Assembly (NCBI GenBank): GCA_002361175.1
Contig: DESG01000070.1
Location: 1-12,525, forward strand
Length of the DNA stretch: 12,525 nt
Direction: 5' to 3'
Origin: Lachnoclostridium sp. UBA3320
GTDB lineage: Bacteria > Bacillota > Clostridia > Lachnospirales > Lachnospiraceae
This document shows, one piece after another, positions 7,389-12,525 of this stretch (within the stretch, counting starts at the first letter, position 1; every line of letters starts with the position of its first letter). The notes under the pieces are model-generated. The model saw only the letters and a list, made by a program, of their open reading frames with translations, was not told where the DNA came from and ran no database searches. The translations under genes were made by a program, and so were the position numbers.

Positions 7389-8822
7389 TTAGATGGTTCC
7401 ATGCTTTTTACCAATTGGATACCCACTTTTTGCAAATAACATTTCAAATGCATATATTAACTGCTTTCTTGCCTGACTAGAAGGTATTACAGCATCTACA
7501 TACCCCCTTGCTGCTGCTGCTTCTGTTCCAGATTGTGCAGCAAATTCAGCTGCCTTTGCACTTATATCTGCATTTTTATCGTCCCCATACATAATCTTTG
7601 CTGCAATCTGTGCATCCATTGTGCCGATGTTTGCCCCTTCAAGTGCAAATACCATATCAGCGCCTATATGCTTTGAGTTCATGCATATATATGCAGTTCC
7701 ATAAGCATTGTCAGTAATAAGATTTATCTTAGGCACATCTGCCTCTGCAAATGCCGCAGTAAGTTTAGCGGCTGCTTCTGCTATAGTTTTTTCTTCTTTT
7801 ACTGTTGTAGCAAATCCTTCTATATTTGTAAGAGTGAGTATAGGAATATTAAATGCATCACATTTTCTAATAAATGAAACTGCTTTGTCACATCCTGCTG
7901 TTGTAAGACGTGGTGCATATTTTGCAATTTCCTTTCCGTCTACATCAAATTCTGCAGTGCGGTTTGCAACAACACCTGTTGTTATACCATCAAGGCAGAT
8001 AAAACCTGTTACCATCTCTTTGGCATAACCTTTCTTTATTTCCATAAAGAAATTGTTGTCGCCGATGTCCTCTAATGCAAGTGATGGGTCAGCAACTTCT
8101 GACGCAAAGTCTTCTGTCATACGGTTTAAATCGTCCATACATTCATCAGAAAATGCTGTTTCATTGTTGTTGCCAGGAAGAATTGATATAAGTTCCCTCA
8201 CCTTGGCAATAAGTTCTTCTTCTCCTTCCACAATAAAGCTTGCAGTAGATGCTTCTTGCTGGAAATCAGAAGATGCTGTGTCAAGCTTATCTGTATAGTT
8301 GCCCTCAAGCGTATTTGGGGAATTAACAAACAGCTTTGCATTCTTCTTTTCCATAAAAGTAAAATCACTCATTGCCGCAAGTACGGCAACACCACCGCCA
8401 CAATTGCCAAAGACAGCACTAATCTGAGGAATTATGCCTGATGCCTTTACTTTCATTTTGTAAATCTGCCCGAAACCTGCAAGTGCATCTGTAGATTCCT
8501 GGAGACGTATTCCTGCACAGTCTATAAGCCCAATAACAGGCACTCCGGTCTTTATGGCAAGTTCATATATGTGTGCTATCTTTTTTGCATGCATTTCGCC
8601 AATAGTACCATTAAGTGCAGATACATCCTGGCTATATATAAAGACAGGATTGTTTTGGATAAGTCCATATCCAGTTATAACTCCATCTGCTGGCACAGAC
8701 TTTTCCTGCATGTTAAAATCAGTGCTTCTTCTCGTAACGCCAGCACCAATCTCAACAAAACTATTCTCGTCAGCTAAAACCATAATTCGGTCTCTTGCTG
8801 ACAAAGCATTCGTGTTACTCAT
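7389..8822 (-). CDS. Divergent acyl-CoA carboxyltransferase (MmdA/12S-like)
   Basis: The protein (477 aa) has the tandem crotonase-type halves of biotin-dependent acyl-CoA carboxyltransferases such as MmdA, PccB and transcarboxylase 12S. Landmarks include VPADGVITGYG at 43-53, GEMHAKKI at 75-82, VPVIGLIDCAGIR at 94-106, a GNCGGG oxyanion-type loop at 139-144, NIEGFATT at 333-340, AYGTAYICMNSKHIGAD at 373-389, and RGYVDAVI near 439-446. Several positions differ from the usual family: GGAR is replaced by CAGIR, CAGGA by CGGGV, and the second-half GFLPG and RHGAKLL motifs are changed. The acyl-CoA substrate therefore cannot be named. The ATG at 8822 has GGAGG seven bases upstream and starts the five-gene operon. 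Methylmalonyl-CoA is the obvious candidate substrate; glutaconyl-CoA or malonyl-CoA are alternatives. Confidence 0.85.
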   Translation of the reverse strand: MSNTNALSARDRIMVLADENSFVEIGAGVTRRSTDFNMQEKSVPADGVITGYGLIQNNPVFIYSQDVSALNGTIGEMHAKKIAHIYELAIKTGVPVIGLIDCAGIRLQESTDALAGFGQIYKMKVKASGIIPQISAVFGNCGGGVAVLAAMSDFTFMEKKNAKLFVNSPNTLEGNYTDKLDTASSDFQQEASTASFIVEGEEELIAKVRELISILPGNNNETAFSDECMDDLNRMTEDFASEVADPSLALEDIGDNNFFMEIKKGYAKEMVTGFICLDGITTGVVANRTAEFDVDGKEIAKYAPRLTTAGCDKAVSFIRKCDAFNIPILTLTNIEGFATTVKEEKTIAEAAAKLTAAFAEADVPKINLITDNAYGTAYICMNSKHIGADMVFALEGANIGTMDAQIAAKIMYGDDKNADISAKAAEFAAQSGTEAAAARGYVDAVIPSSQARKQLIYAFEMLFAKSGYPIGKKHGTI

Positions 8823-8896
8823 GTTCAGCCCTCCAATATTGTAAATTAATAGTAACTGTGTCAAACAGCTACATGGTATAGGATGTTCATAGAAAA

Positions 8897-8912
8897 CAAA
8901 ATCTACACCAAT
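8897..8912 (-). promoter_or_regulatory. Candidate Rrf2-type operator in the decarboxylase operon start region
   Basis: The minus strand reads ATTGGTGTAGATTTTG, which matches ATTGGTGTAAATCTTG at 9635-9650 in 14 of 16 positions. It sits immediately downstream of the predicted -10, where a bound repressor would block transcription. Assigning it to the Rrf2 protein encoded at 9153-9593 is an inference from proximity and sequence similarity. Confidence 0.4.
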
Positions 8913-8915
8913 ATA

Positions 8916-8944
8916 ATTCTATTACTTTTGTCATAAAATAGCAA
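8916..8944 (-). promoter_or_regulatory. Probable promoter of the decarboxylase operon
   Basis: On the minus strand TTGCTA (8944-8939) and TAGAAT (8921-8916) are 17 bases apart, giving a leader of about 85 bases before the ATG at 8822. A TATATT sequence overlaps just downstream and is an alternative -10. The sequence directly after it resembles the motif at the Rrf2/ferredoxin promoters. Confidence 0.55.
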
Positions 8945-8968
8945 CCTTTTTTTAAATTTTAAAAAAGG
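8945..8968. repeat. A/T palindrome between the Rrf2 gene and the decarboxylase operon
   Basis: CCTTTTTT and AAAAAAGG form an inverted repeat around a short AT core. On the minus strand it is preceded by a small GGAAT/ATTCC dyad followed by CTTTTTT, so the stretch could act as a weak terminator for the Rrf2 transcript. The stem is almost all A-T, so the terminator reading is uncertain. Confidence 0.3.
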
Positions 8969-9015
8969 GAATGATTCCTGTTTTATTGAATATGCAAAAT
9001 GTTTTTGGGTATTGT

Positions 9016-9120
9016 TTATTTTTTGACAATCTGCCTTAAGATTTTCTTTGTAAATTTGTCTGTTTCCGTTTCAGACTTCATAGATAGCAGCATTTTTATC
9101 TCTTCTGGAGATTTCCTCAT
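9016..9120 (-). other. Short ORF (34 codons), possible gene remnant
   Basis: Directly after the Rrf2 gene an open frame encodes a charged, helix-prone peptide beginning MRKSPEEIKMLL and ending RQIVKK. The frame stays open upstream to a TTG at 9156 that overlaps the Rrf2 stop, adding LNLFIYDDFEDA. No good ribosome site precedes the ATG at 9120. I do not recognise the family. It could be the tail of a decayed gene, a genuine small protein translated by coupling to the Rrf2 gene, or chance. Confidence 0.25.
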
Positions 9121-9152
9121 TGCATCTTCAAAATCATCGTAGATAAAAAGAT

Positions 9153-9593
9153 TCAATCACGATTGAACTGAATGTGATGATAATCAGAAATAACATTTTC
9201 CAATGTTATGCTTTTTAGACTTTCACACAAATCATTGCTAATTTTTTGATAGGAGCAATTCAATACATCATGTATATTTTTTCCTATAGGACAAAACGGA
9301 GAGGGTAATGGGTGAAGTCCAATGAGCTTTGAAGCAAAGTCTGGTTCTATTGCCTTGCAAATGCGATATAAAGTAATTTCATTTGGTGGACAATTCAATG
9401 TTGTGCCGCCTGTGCCAAATTTAACAGATATTATACCATCTTTTTTTAACGAGCTTACAATTTTTCGGATTGTAGCAGGGTTGATTCCAGTAGATAATGA
9501 TAAAAGGTCACTGGTTACTTTTTGCGTATTGCCATATTCCAAAATAAAGATAAGGCAATGAATAGCAACGGAACACTTTGTACTGATATGCAT
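9153..9593 (-). CDS. Rrf2-family transcriptional regulator (YwnA-like)
   Basis: The protein (146 aa) has the Rrf2 layout. Its winged helix-turn-helix spans residues ~1-65 (STKCSVAIHCLIFILEYG at the start, then TSDLLSLSTGINPATIRKIVSSLKKDGI). A wing follows with GTGGTTLNCPPNEITLYRI, then a C-terminal dimerisation helix region. SPFCPIGKNIHDVL matches the CPxGKxI signature seen in Bacillus YwnA, so the single cysteine there could be a sensor. It lacks the three-cysteine cluster expected for an IscR-type iron-sulphur site. I chose the ATG at 9593 because GGAG lies seven bases before it. Its promoter overlaps that of the divergent ferredoxin gene, which suggests autoregulation and control of that neighbour. 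Confidence 0.88.
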   Translation of the reverse strand: MHISTKCSVAIHCLIFILEYGNTQKVTSDLLSLSTGINPATIRKIVSSLKKDGIISVKFGTGGTTLNCPPNEITLYRICKAIEPDFASKLIGLHPLPSPFCPIGKNIHDVLNCSYQKISNDLCESLKSITLENVISDYHHIQFNRD

Positions 9594-9616
9594 GGCATTT
9601 CTCCTTTCCATGTTTG

Positions 9617-9645
9617 ATTGTACCACATATTTGTATTGGTGTAAA
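9617..9645 (-). promoter_or_regulatory. Promoter of the Rrf2-family gene
   Basis: On the minus strand TTTACA (9645-9640) and TACAAT (9622-9617) are 17 bases apart. The -35 box lies inside the TGGTGTAAATCT repeat at 9637-9648, so a protein bound there would cover it. Transcription should start near 9610, about 17 bases before the ATG. Confidence 0.7.
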
Positions 9646-9648
9646 TCT
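9637..9648 (+). repeat. Direct repeat copy 1, candidate operator
   Basis: TGGTGTAAATCT is identical to copy 2 at 9676-9687. It contains the -35 box of the Rrf2 gene and touches the first base of the ferredoxin gene's -35 box. It is well placed to regulate both divergent promoters. Confidence 0.6.
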
Positions 9649-9676
9649 TGACATCACATCAGAATATTGCTATAAT
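9648..9676 (+). promoter_or_regulatory. Consensus sigma-A promoter of the EFR1 ferredoxin gene
   Basis: TTGACA (9648-9653) and TATAAT (9671-9676) match consensus fully with a 17-base spacer. The promoter lies exactly between the two TGGTGTAAATCT repeats, each of which shares one base with a promoter hexamer. An intrinsically strong promoter framed by repeats fits control by repression. Confidence 0.88.
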
Positions 9677-9687
9677 GGTGTAAATCT
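9676..9687 (+). repeat. Direct repeat copy 2, candidate operator
   Basis: This is the second identical TGGTGTAAATCT, 39 bases from copy 1, starting at the last base of the -10 box and covering the probable transcription start of the ferredoxin gene. Confidence 0.6.
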
Positions 9688-9709
9688 AAAAATTACAGGA
9701 GGAACAAAC

Positions 9710-10477
9710 ATGAAAGTTACACAGATTGTTTTTAGCCCGACAGGAGGAACGCAGCAAGTTGTAGATACCATAACATCGACATGGGAAAATCATGTCAATA
9801 AGGTTGACTTAACAAATCCAAATAATAAGTATTCTAACTTGAATTTTTCACAAGACGATACCGTGGTAATTGCAGTTCCATCATATGGAGGACGAGTACC
9901 TGCTCTTGCGGTTGAACGGCTTACAAAAATAAAAGGGAATCGTGCTCAATGTGTTATTGTTTGCGTGTATGGAAATCGGGCATACGAAGATACGCTCCTT
10001 GAATTACGAGATATTGCAGTACAAAATAATTTTAATGTAGTTGCAGCTATTTCAGCAATCGCAGAGCATTCTATCATGCACCAGTACGCAGCAGGCAGAC
10101 CCGATAAGAAAGACAAAGATGAGCTACAAAGTTTTGCAGGAAAGGTTCTTGAAAAAATAAAATCTGGAAATAAAAATATGTCTGAATTTCAGATACCTGG
10201 CAATCGTCCATACAAGAAAGCTGGCGGTAGTGGCTTAGTTCCAAAAGCCACTGGTAAGTGTATCAGTTGTGGTCTTTGTGCCCAAAAGTGTCCAGCACAG
10301 GCAATTAGCAAAGAAAATATAAAATGTGCGGACAGTAAAAAGTGTATTTCTTGTATGAGATGTGTTGTGCAATGCCCGCAATCAGCCCGCAAAGTAAATG
10401 GAGCAATGGTTTCAGCAGCGGCACTGGCACTCAAAAAAGCTTGTTCTGAAAGAAAGGATAGCGAGCTATACATTTAA
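9710..10477 (+). CDS. EFR1-family flavodoxin-ferredoxin fusion
   Basis: The protein (255 aa) is a cytoplasmic electron carrier or oxidoreductase of the EFR1 type. Residues ~1-155 are a flavodoxin-like domain whose FMN phosphate loop is SPTGGTQ at 9-15, with VPSYGGRVP at 57-64 as the second flavin-contacting loop. Residues ~180-230 carry two 4Fe-4S motifs: CISCGLCAQKC (Cys184, 187, 190, 194) and CISCMRCVVQC (Cys212, 215, 218, 222). I chose the ATG at 9710 because AGGAGG lies seven bases upstream. An in-frame upstream extension to 9614 would run through the promoter and is rejected. The divergent Rrf2 regulator probably controls it, possibly in response to redox state or iron-sulphur supply. 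The redox partner is unknown. Confidence 0.9.
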   Translation: MKVTQIVFSPTGGTQQVVDTITSTWENHVNKVDLTNPNNKYSNLNFSQDDTVVIAVPSYGGRVPALAVERLTKIKGNRAQCVIVCVYGNRAYEDTLLELRDIAVQNNFNVVAAISAIAEHSIMHQYAAGRPDKKDKDELQSFAGKVLEKIKSGNKNMSEFQIPGNRPYKKAGGSGLVPKATGKCISCGLCAQKCPAQAISKENIKCADSKKCISCMRCVVQCPQSARKVNGAMVSAAALALKKACSERKDSELYI

Positions 10478-10630
10478 AGTTTCTCTATACCATAGTATAG
10501 CCAAATCAAACGCACCTGCGACATCATCAAAATATGATGTTTTCGTAGCACCGATAATTGGAGAAGCTACCCCTTTTGCCATGTGCCACGCCAGCGCAAG
10601 CGTGTTCAATGCTTCCATCGTCTCTTCCAT
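10466..10630 (-). pseudogene. C-terminal remnant of an aldo/keto reductase
   Basis: The frame (54 codons from an ATG at 10630) contains LALAWHMAKGVASPIIGAT followed by FDDVAGAFDL. This is the distinctive NADP-binding C-terminal stretch of aldo/keto reductases, which normally exceed 280 residues. The catalytic tetrad and the barrel's first seven strands are absent, and after AFDL the sequence loses similarity (AILWYRETLNV) and runs into the end of the convergent ferredoxin gene. It looks more GC-rich than its surroundings. The remnant lies directly after the flavodoxin-like lipoprotein gene on the same strand, so a full reductase gene probably once followed it in the operon. An expressed micro-protein is unlikely. 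Confidence 0.7.
10485..10500. repeat. Small hairpin after the EFR1 gene
   Basis: CTATAC-CATA-GTATAG forms a six-base-pair stem eight bases after the ferredoxin stop codon. No T run follows on the plus strand, so it is a weak terminator candidate at best. It lies inside the tail of the aldo/keto reductase remnant. Confidence 0.35.
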
Positions 10631-10644
10631 ATAACTTTTATACT

Positions 10645-11325
10645 TTAATATCCCATTCCAGACAACCATGCATCAATATCACTCTTTGCGTCAGGAACAT
10701 CTTTTTCATTCACTGTAAAGCCATCTGTTACCACAGTTGCATCTGGCTCTAATTCCTGTATGGTTTCTATCGTTCCTGAAAATCTGCTGCCATTATGAGA
10801 ATTAAATGGAATAATTGTCTTTCCTGAAAAATTATATTCGTCAAAAAAGCTATACATAATTTGTGGCAAATCATACCACCATGTAGGATAGCCTACAAAA
10901 ACTACATTGTAATCATCAAAATTGTCGATATGTGAAGTAAGTTCTGGTCTAATATCATCATCTTGCTCTGTTTGGGCATATTCAATTAGTTTTGCTCCAT
11001 CTCCTGGATATTTTACGGAAGTTTTAATAGAAAAAAGGTCTCCTCCTGTTTTTTCTTGAATCATTTCTGCCAAGGCTGTCATACGCCCCTTTGTTTCGCC
11101 ATTTACATTAGATACACTAGCAGATGATATAGCATCTACATCACTGTTTTCTGCAACTGCAAAATATGCAATTAAAACATTTTTATCAGTATTCACTGAA
11201 ATAGCTTTAGAACTTGTAGTGCTGCTGTTATTACTATCATTTTTTGCTTCATTGCTATTGCCACATGCTGTAAACGATGTTATAACAATTATCATACAAA
11301 TAAATATTGCTAATTTTCTTTTCAT
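10645..11325 (-). CDS. Flavodoxin-like lipoprotein
   Basis: The protein (226 aa) has a lipoprotein signal (MKRKLAIFICMIIVITSFTAC, lipid-bearing Cys21), a Ser/Asn-rich linker at ~22-48, and a flavodoxin_4-type domain from ~49. Visible fold elements are VLIAYFAVAEN, GDLFSIKT, YNVVFVGYPTWWYDLP and GKTIIPFNSHNGSRFSGTI. The usual phosphate-binding loop (SxTGNT) is replaced by AVAENSDVD plus an insertion, as in other secreted members, so flavin binding must be tested. The ATG at 11325 is the only plausible start; GGAGG lies 13 bases upstream, a rather long gap. The gene begins 22 bp after the hydrolase stop and was probably its operon partner. It may act in extracytoplasmic electron transfer or reduction, but its substrate is unknown. 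Confidence 0.85.
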   Translation of the reverse strand: MKRKLAIFICMIIVITSFTACGNSNEAKNDSNNSSTTSSKAISVNTDKNVLIAYFAVAENSDVDAISSASVSNVNGETKGRMTALAEMIQEKTGGDLFSIKTSVKYPGDGAKLIEYAQTEQDDDIRPELTSHIDNFDDYNVVFVGYPTWWYDLPQIMYSFFDEYNFSGKTIIPFNSHNGSRFSGTIETIQELEPDATVVTDGFTVNEKDVPDAKSDIDAWLSGMGY

Positions 11326-11347
11326 AATAACTTCACTAGCCTCCTTT

Positions 11348-11770
11348 TTATTTTTCAAATAACCAGTTCATAATATTTTTATCACGACAAAACAAATATC
11401 CACCACCATGCTGATACTCAATGCCAGTTCCCTGAAAATAGCTGCTATCCTTTACATCTAACACTAATAGCTTTTTTATCTGTTTCTTATTTAGACCCTG
11501 TTTATGATACAAATTATATAATTTCTGATAGGCCTCTTTAAATGGTTTGGAAGAATAATATTCATCACTTTCTCCAATTACAAAATAAACTGGTGTTTTT
11601 GCTTTTATTAAAGGCTTATATTTTCCATCCCACTGAGAACTGCACATAAGTGCTTTGGTAAATAATTTTGGAGATTTTCCAAGTACAAGTGACAAGGTCT
11701 CTCCACCTCCTGAATAACCACTGATATAAACTTTAGAAGGATTAATCTGGTAATTATTTAAGAAATATTT
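11348..11770 (-). pseudogene. 3' half of an alpha/beta hydrolase interrupted by a MITE
   Basis: This stretch encodes the catalytic half of a secreted esterase/peptidase-like alpha/beta hydrolase. It contains the nucleophile elbow GYSGG (Ser158 of the restored protein), VIGESDEYY with a likely catalytic Asp207, and YQHGGGYLF with a likely His259. The frame joins without a gap to the 5' half at 11973-12394 if the 202-bp element and one 8-bp duplication are removed, giving 278 aa. As it stands no credible start codon or ribosome site exists here; the TTG near 11695 lies downstream of the nucleophile motif. The catalytic residues are intact, which suggests the insertion is recent. Confidence 0.88.
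11763..11770. repeat. Target site duplication, left copy
   Basis: AAATATTT here is repeated at 11973-11980 on the other side of the element. The sequence is itself a palindrome, so only the restored reading frame shows that it is a duplication rather than part of the inverted repeats. Confidence 0.85.
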
Positions 11771-11785
11771 CCACCTGTGCGGTTG
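11771..11785 (+). repeat. Left terminal inverted repeat of the MITE
   Basis: CCACCTGTGCGGTTG is the exact reverse complement of 11958-11972. Confidence 0.9.
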
Positions 11786-11957
11786 GAAACTATAAATGTA
11801 GCTAAAATTCGTATCATATTCATGTGAATATTATTCAATCGAATAGCAATATTGATTTCATGAAAAATAAATACTATATTTTGCAATAGTTTTACCTTTG
11901 ACATACAATATATAGATAAATTTTGATTTCTGGTATTAATTTTTCTGTTTTAAATTT

Positions 11958-11972
11958 CAACCGCACAGGTGG
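11958..11972 (-). repeat. Right terminal inverted repeat of the MITE
   Basis: CAACCGCACAGGTGG mirrors 11771-11785. It supplies the early TGA stop that truncates the 5' half of the hydrolase. Confidence 0.9.
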
Positions 11973-11980
11973 AAATATTT
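11973..11980. repeat. Target site duplication, right copy
   Basis: AAATATTT matches 11763-11770. Keeping only one copy restores ...TKYFLNNYQ... in frame. Confidence 0.85.
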
Positions 11981-12443
11981 TGTCAGTGCAATAGTCTGAT
12001 TAGCTGATGTTTGTCCCCAATCATCTAACTGTGGTGCAAGAATTATCATATTGGAATTATACTTCATCGCTTCAAATCCAAAGTCTTCTGTTTTGAGATT
12101 TTGTGCTACTCCTTGAAAATATAACCCCTGATATCCTGGCAATGTAATGTATAATGCCATTTTCTTTTTTCCATCATATGAATCAGGGAAATATACATTA
12201 TAATGAATATCCCCATTTTTCTTAGAATGGTATACATTATCGACTAAAAAATTTCTATAGTATGTCTTGCCTAATGTCACTTTTTCACTATCCTGCCTTG
12301 CTTTTACAGTCTGATGTATGCTAACAAGGACACTGATAATTAATGCTGTAATTATTAAAATTTGTTTTTTAATTTGTATTTTCCAAAAATTCACGTAAAT
12401 TACCTTCCATTCTATTTTAAATTGGTTTTATACCTCTCTATAT

Positions 12444-12478
12444 ATAATAAAAAAAACGAGACCTATTAAGAAGTCTCA
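12444..12478 (-). terminator. Rho-independent terminator of a gene beyond the right edge
   Basis: On the minus strand GAGAC and GTCTC form a five-base-pair stem with a ten-base loop, followed by G and a run of eight T. It would end transcription from a minus-strand gene to the right and so isolate the hydrolase cluster. The opposite strand has only a short T stretch. Confidence 0.6.
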
Positions 12479-12525
12479 TTTTGTTTATAAGTTTATACCT
12501 AAAAGTTATAACATGATTTTAATCT

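Larger units (their letters stand above)
11771..11972. mobile_element. 202-bp MITE-like non-autonomous insertion element
   Basis: The element has perfect 15-bp terminal inverted repeats (CCACCTGTGCGGTTG at 11771-11785 and its complement at 11958-11972), with imperfect pairing a little further in. It is flanked by 8-bp direct repeats. The termini are GC-rich while the interior is very AT-rich and has several short dyads, such as TATTCATGTGAATA at 11817-11830. It has no coding capacity for a transposase, so it must be moved in trans. The 8-bp duplication fits several IS families, and the source family cannot be named from this sequence. With the duplication it adds 210 bp, a multiple of three, but four in-frame stops interrupt the hydrolase. 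Confidence 0.88.
11957..12394 (-). pseudogene. 5' half of the interrupted alpha/beta hydrolase
   Basis: This half encodes an N-terminal membrane anchor or uncleaved signal (hydrophobic residues ~11-27), then the first strands of an alpha/beta hydrolase: DIHYNVYFPDSYDG, MALYITLPGYQG with a likely oxyanion region, and NMIILAPQLDDWGQTS. The native sequence ends at TKYF (residue 141); the last four codons (HLCG) and the stop come from the inserted element. The start is GTG at 12394, with GGAAGG eight bases upstream. The truncated 145-residue product lacks the nucleophile and cannot be an active hydrolase. The restored protein fits a prolyl-oligopeptidase/esterase-like fold; its substrate is unknown. 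Confidence 0.85.

Noticed and set aside
8836..8864. TTGACA followed at 17 bases by CAATAT (or at 15 bases by TACAAT) upstream of the carboxyltransferase gene
   Set aside because: Transcription would start at or almost at the ribosome site, leaving no usable leader. The pair at 8916-8944 is better placed.
9614..9709. Upstream extension of the ferredoxin gene to an earlier in-frame start
   Set aside because: It runs through the consensus promoter and both direct repeats and has no ribosome site, while the ATG at 9710 has a perfect one.
11348..11695. Free-standing small protein starting at TTG near 11695
   Set aside because: The frame continues upstream into the nucleophile motif and joins the 5' hydrolase half exactly once the element is removed, so it is a broken gene fragment.
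11902..11925. TTGACA inside the MITE, read as an outward promoter
   Set aside because: No acceptable -10 box lies at 16-18 bases on the plus strand, and it would point into the antisense of the hydrolase.
1..12525. CRISPR arrays, tRNA or rRNA genes, phage or defence genes
   Set aside because: No regularly spaced repeats, cloverleaf sequences, rRNA signatures or recognisable defence proteins were seen on either strand.

Overview
The window is AT-rich DNA with strong AGGAGG-type ribosome sites, consensus sigma-A promoters and Firmicutes-type proteins: a YlxM homologue, a decarboxylase Na+ pump, lipoproteins and an EFR1-type ferredoxin. The gene content looks most like a gut or rumen member of the Lachnospiraceae. 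That placement is inferred from protein style and gene combination, because no rRNA or other marker gene is present.

Layout. (1) Positions 3-2936 (minus) hold a secreted multidomain GH26 beta-mannanase with its own consensus promoter and an AT-rich leader containing mutually exclusive inverted repeats. (2) Positions 3170-3535 (minus) hold an orphan ylxM-like gene, with no ffh beside it, just downstream of a perfect palindrome/terminator. (3) Positions 3622-8822 (minus) are a five-gene operon, in transcription order: divergent acyl-CoA carboxyltransferase, lipoprotein-OadG fusion, biotin carrier protein, OadB/MmdB Na+ pump, and OadA/5S-type carboxyltransferase. Two carboxyltransferases appear to share one biotin carrier and one membrane decarboxylase, and no biotin carboxylase is present. 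The set therefore looks like a hybrid of transcarboxylase and Na+-pumping decarboxylase. (4) Positions 8823-9152 hold the operon's promoter, an AT palindrome and a 34-codon ORF that may be a gene remnant. (5) Positions 9153-10477 hold a divergent pair: an Rrf2-family regulator (minus) and an EFR1-type flavodoxin/ferredoxin fusion (plus). Their promoters overlap, and a 12-base direct repeat flanks the ferredoxin promoter. (6) Positions 10466-12394 (minus) are a decaying cluster: a secreted alpha/beta hydrolase cut in two by a 202-bp MITE-like element, a flavodoxin-like lipoprotein, and a C-terminal remnant of an aldo/keto reductase. A terminator for a gene beyond the window lies at the right end.

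How the parts may work together. The oad-like operon would convert oxaloacetate and an acyl-CoA substrate by carboxyl transfer and couple decarboxylation to Na+ export during anaerobic sugar metabolism, possibly of mannan sugars released by the GH26 enzyme. The sequence around the Rrf2/ferredoxin promoters (ATTGGTGTAAATCTTG) recurs with 14 of 16 matches at the start of the oad operon (minus strand, 8897-8912). This suggests that the Rrf2 protein could control both its ferredoxin neighbour and the Na+ pump operon. That is a testable inference, not established.

The clearest directly visible event is the MITE insertion at 11771-11972. It has 15-bp perfect terminal inverted repeats and an 8-bp target duplication (AAATATTT). 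Removing the element and one duplication restores a 278-residue hydrolase reading frame exactly.
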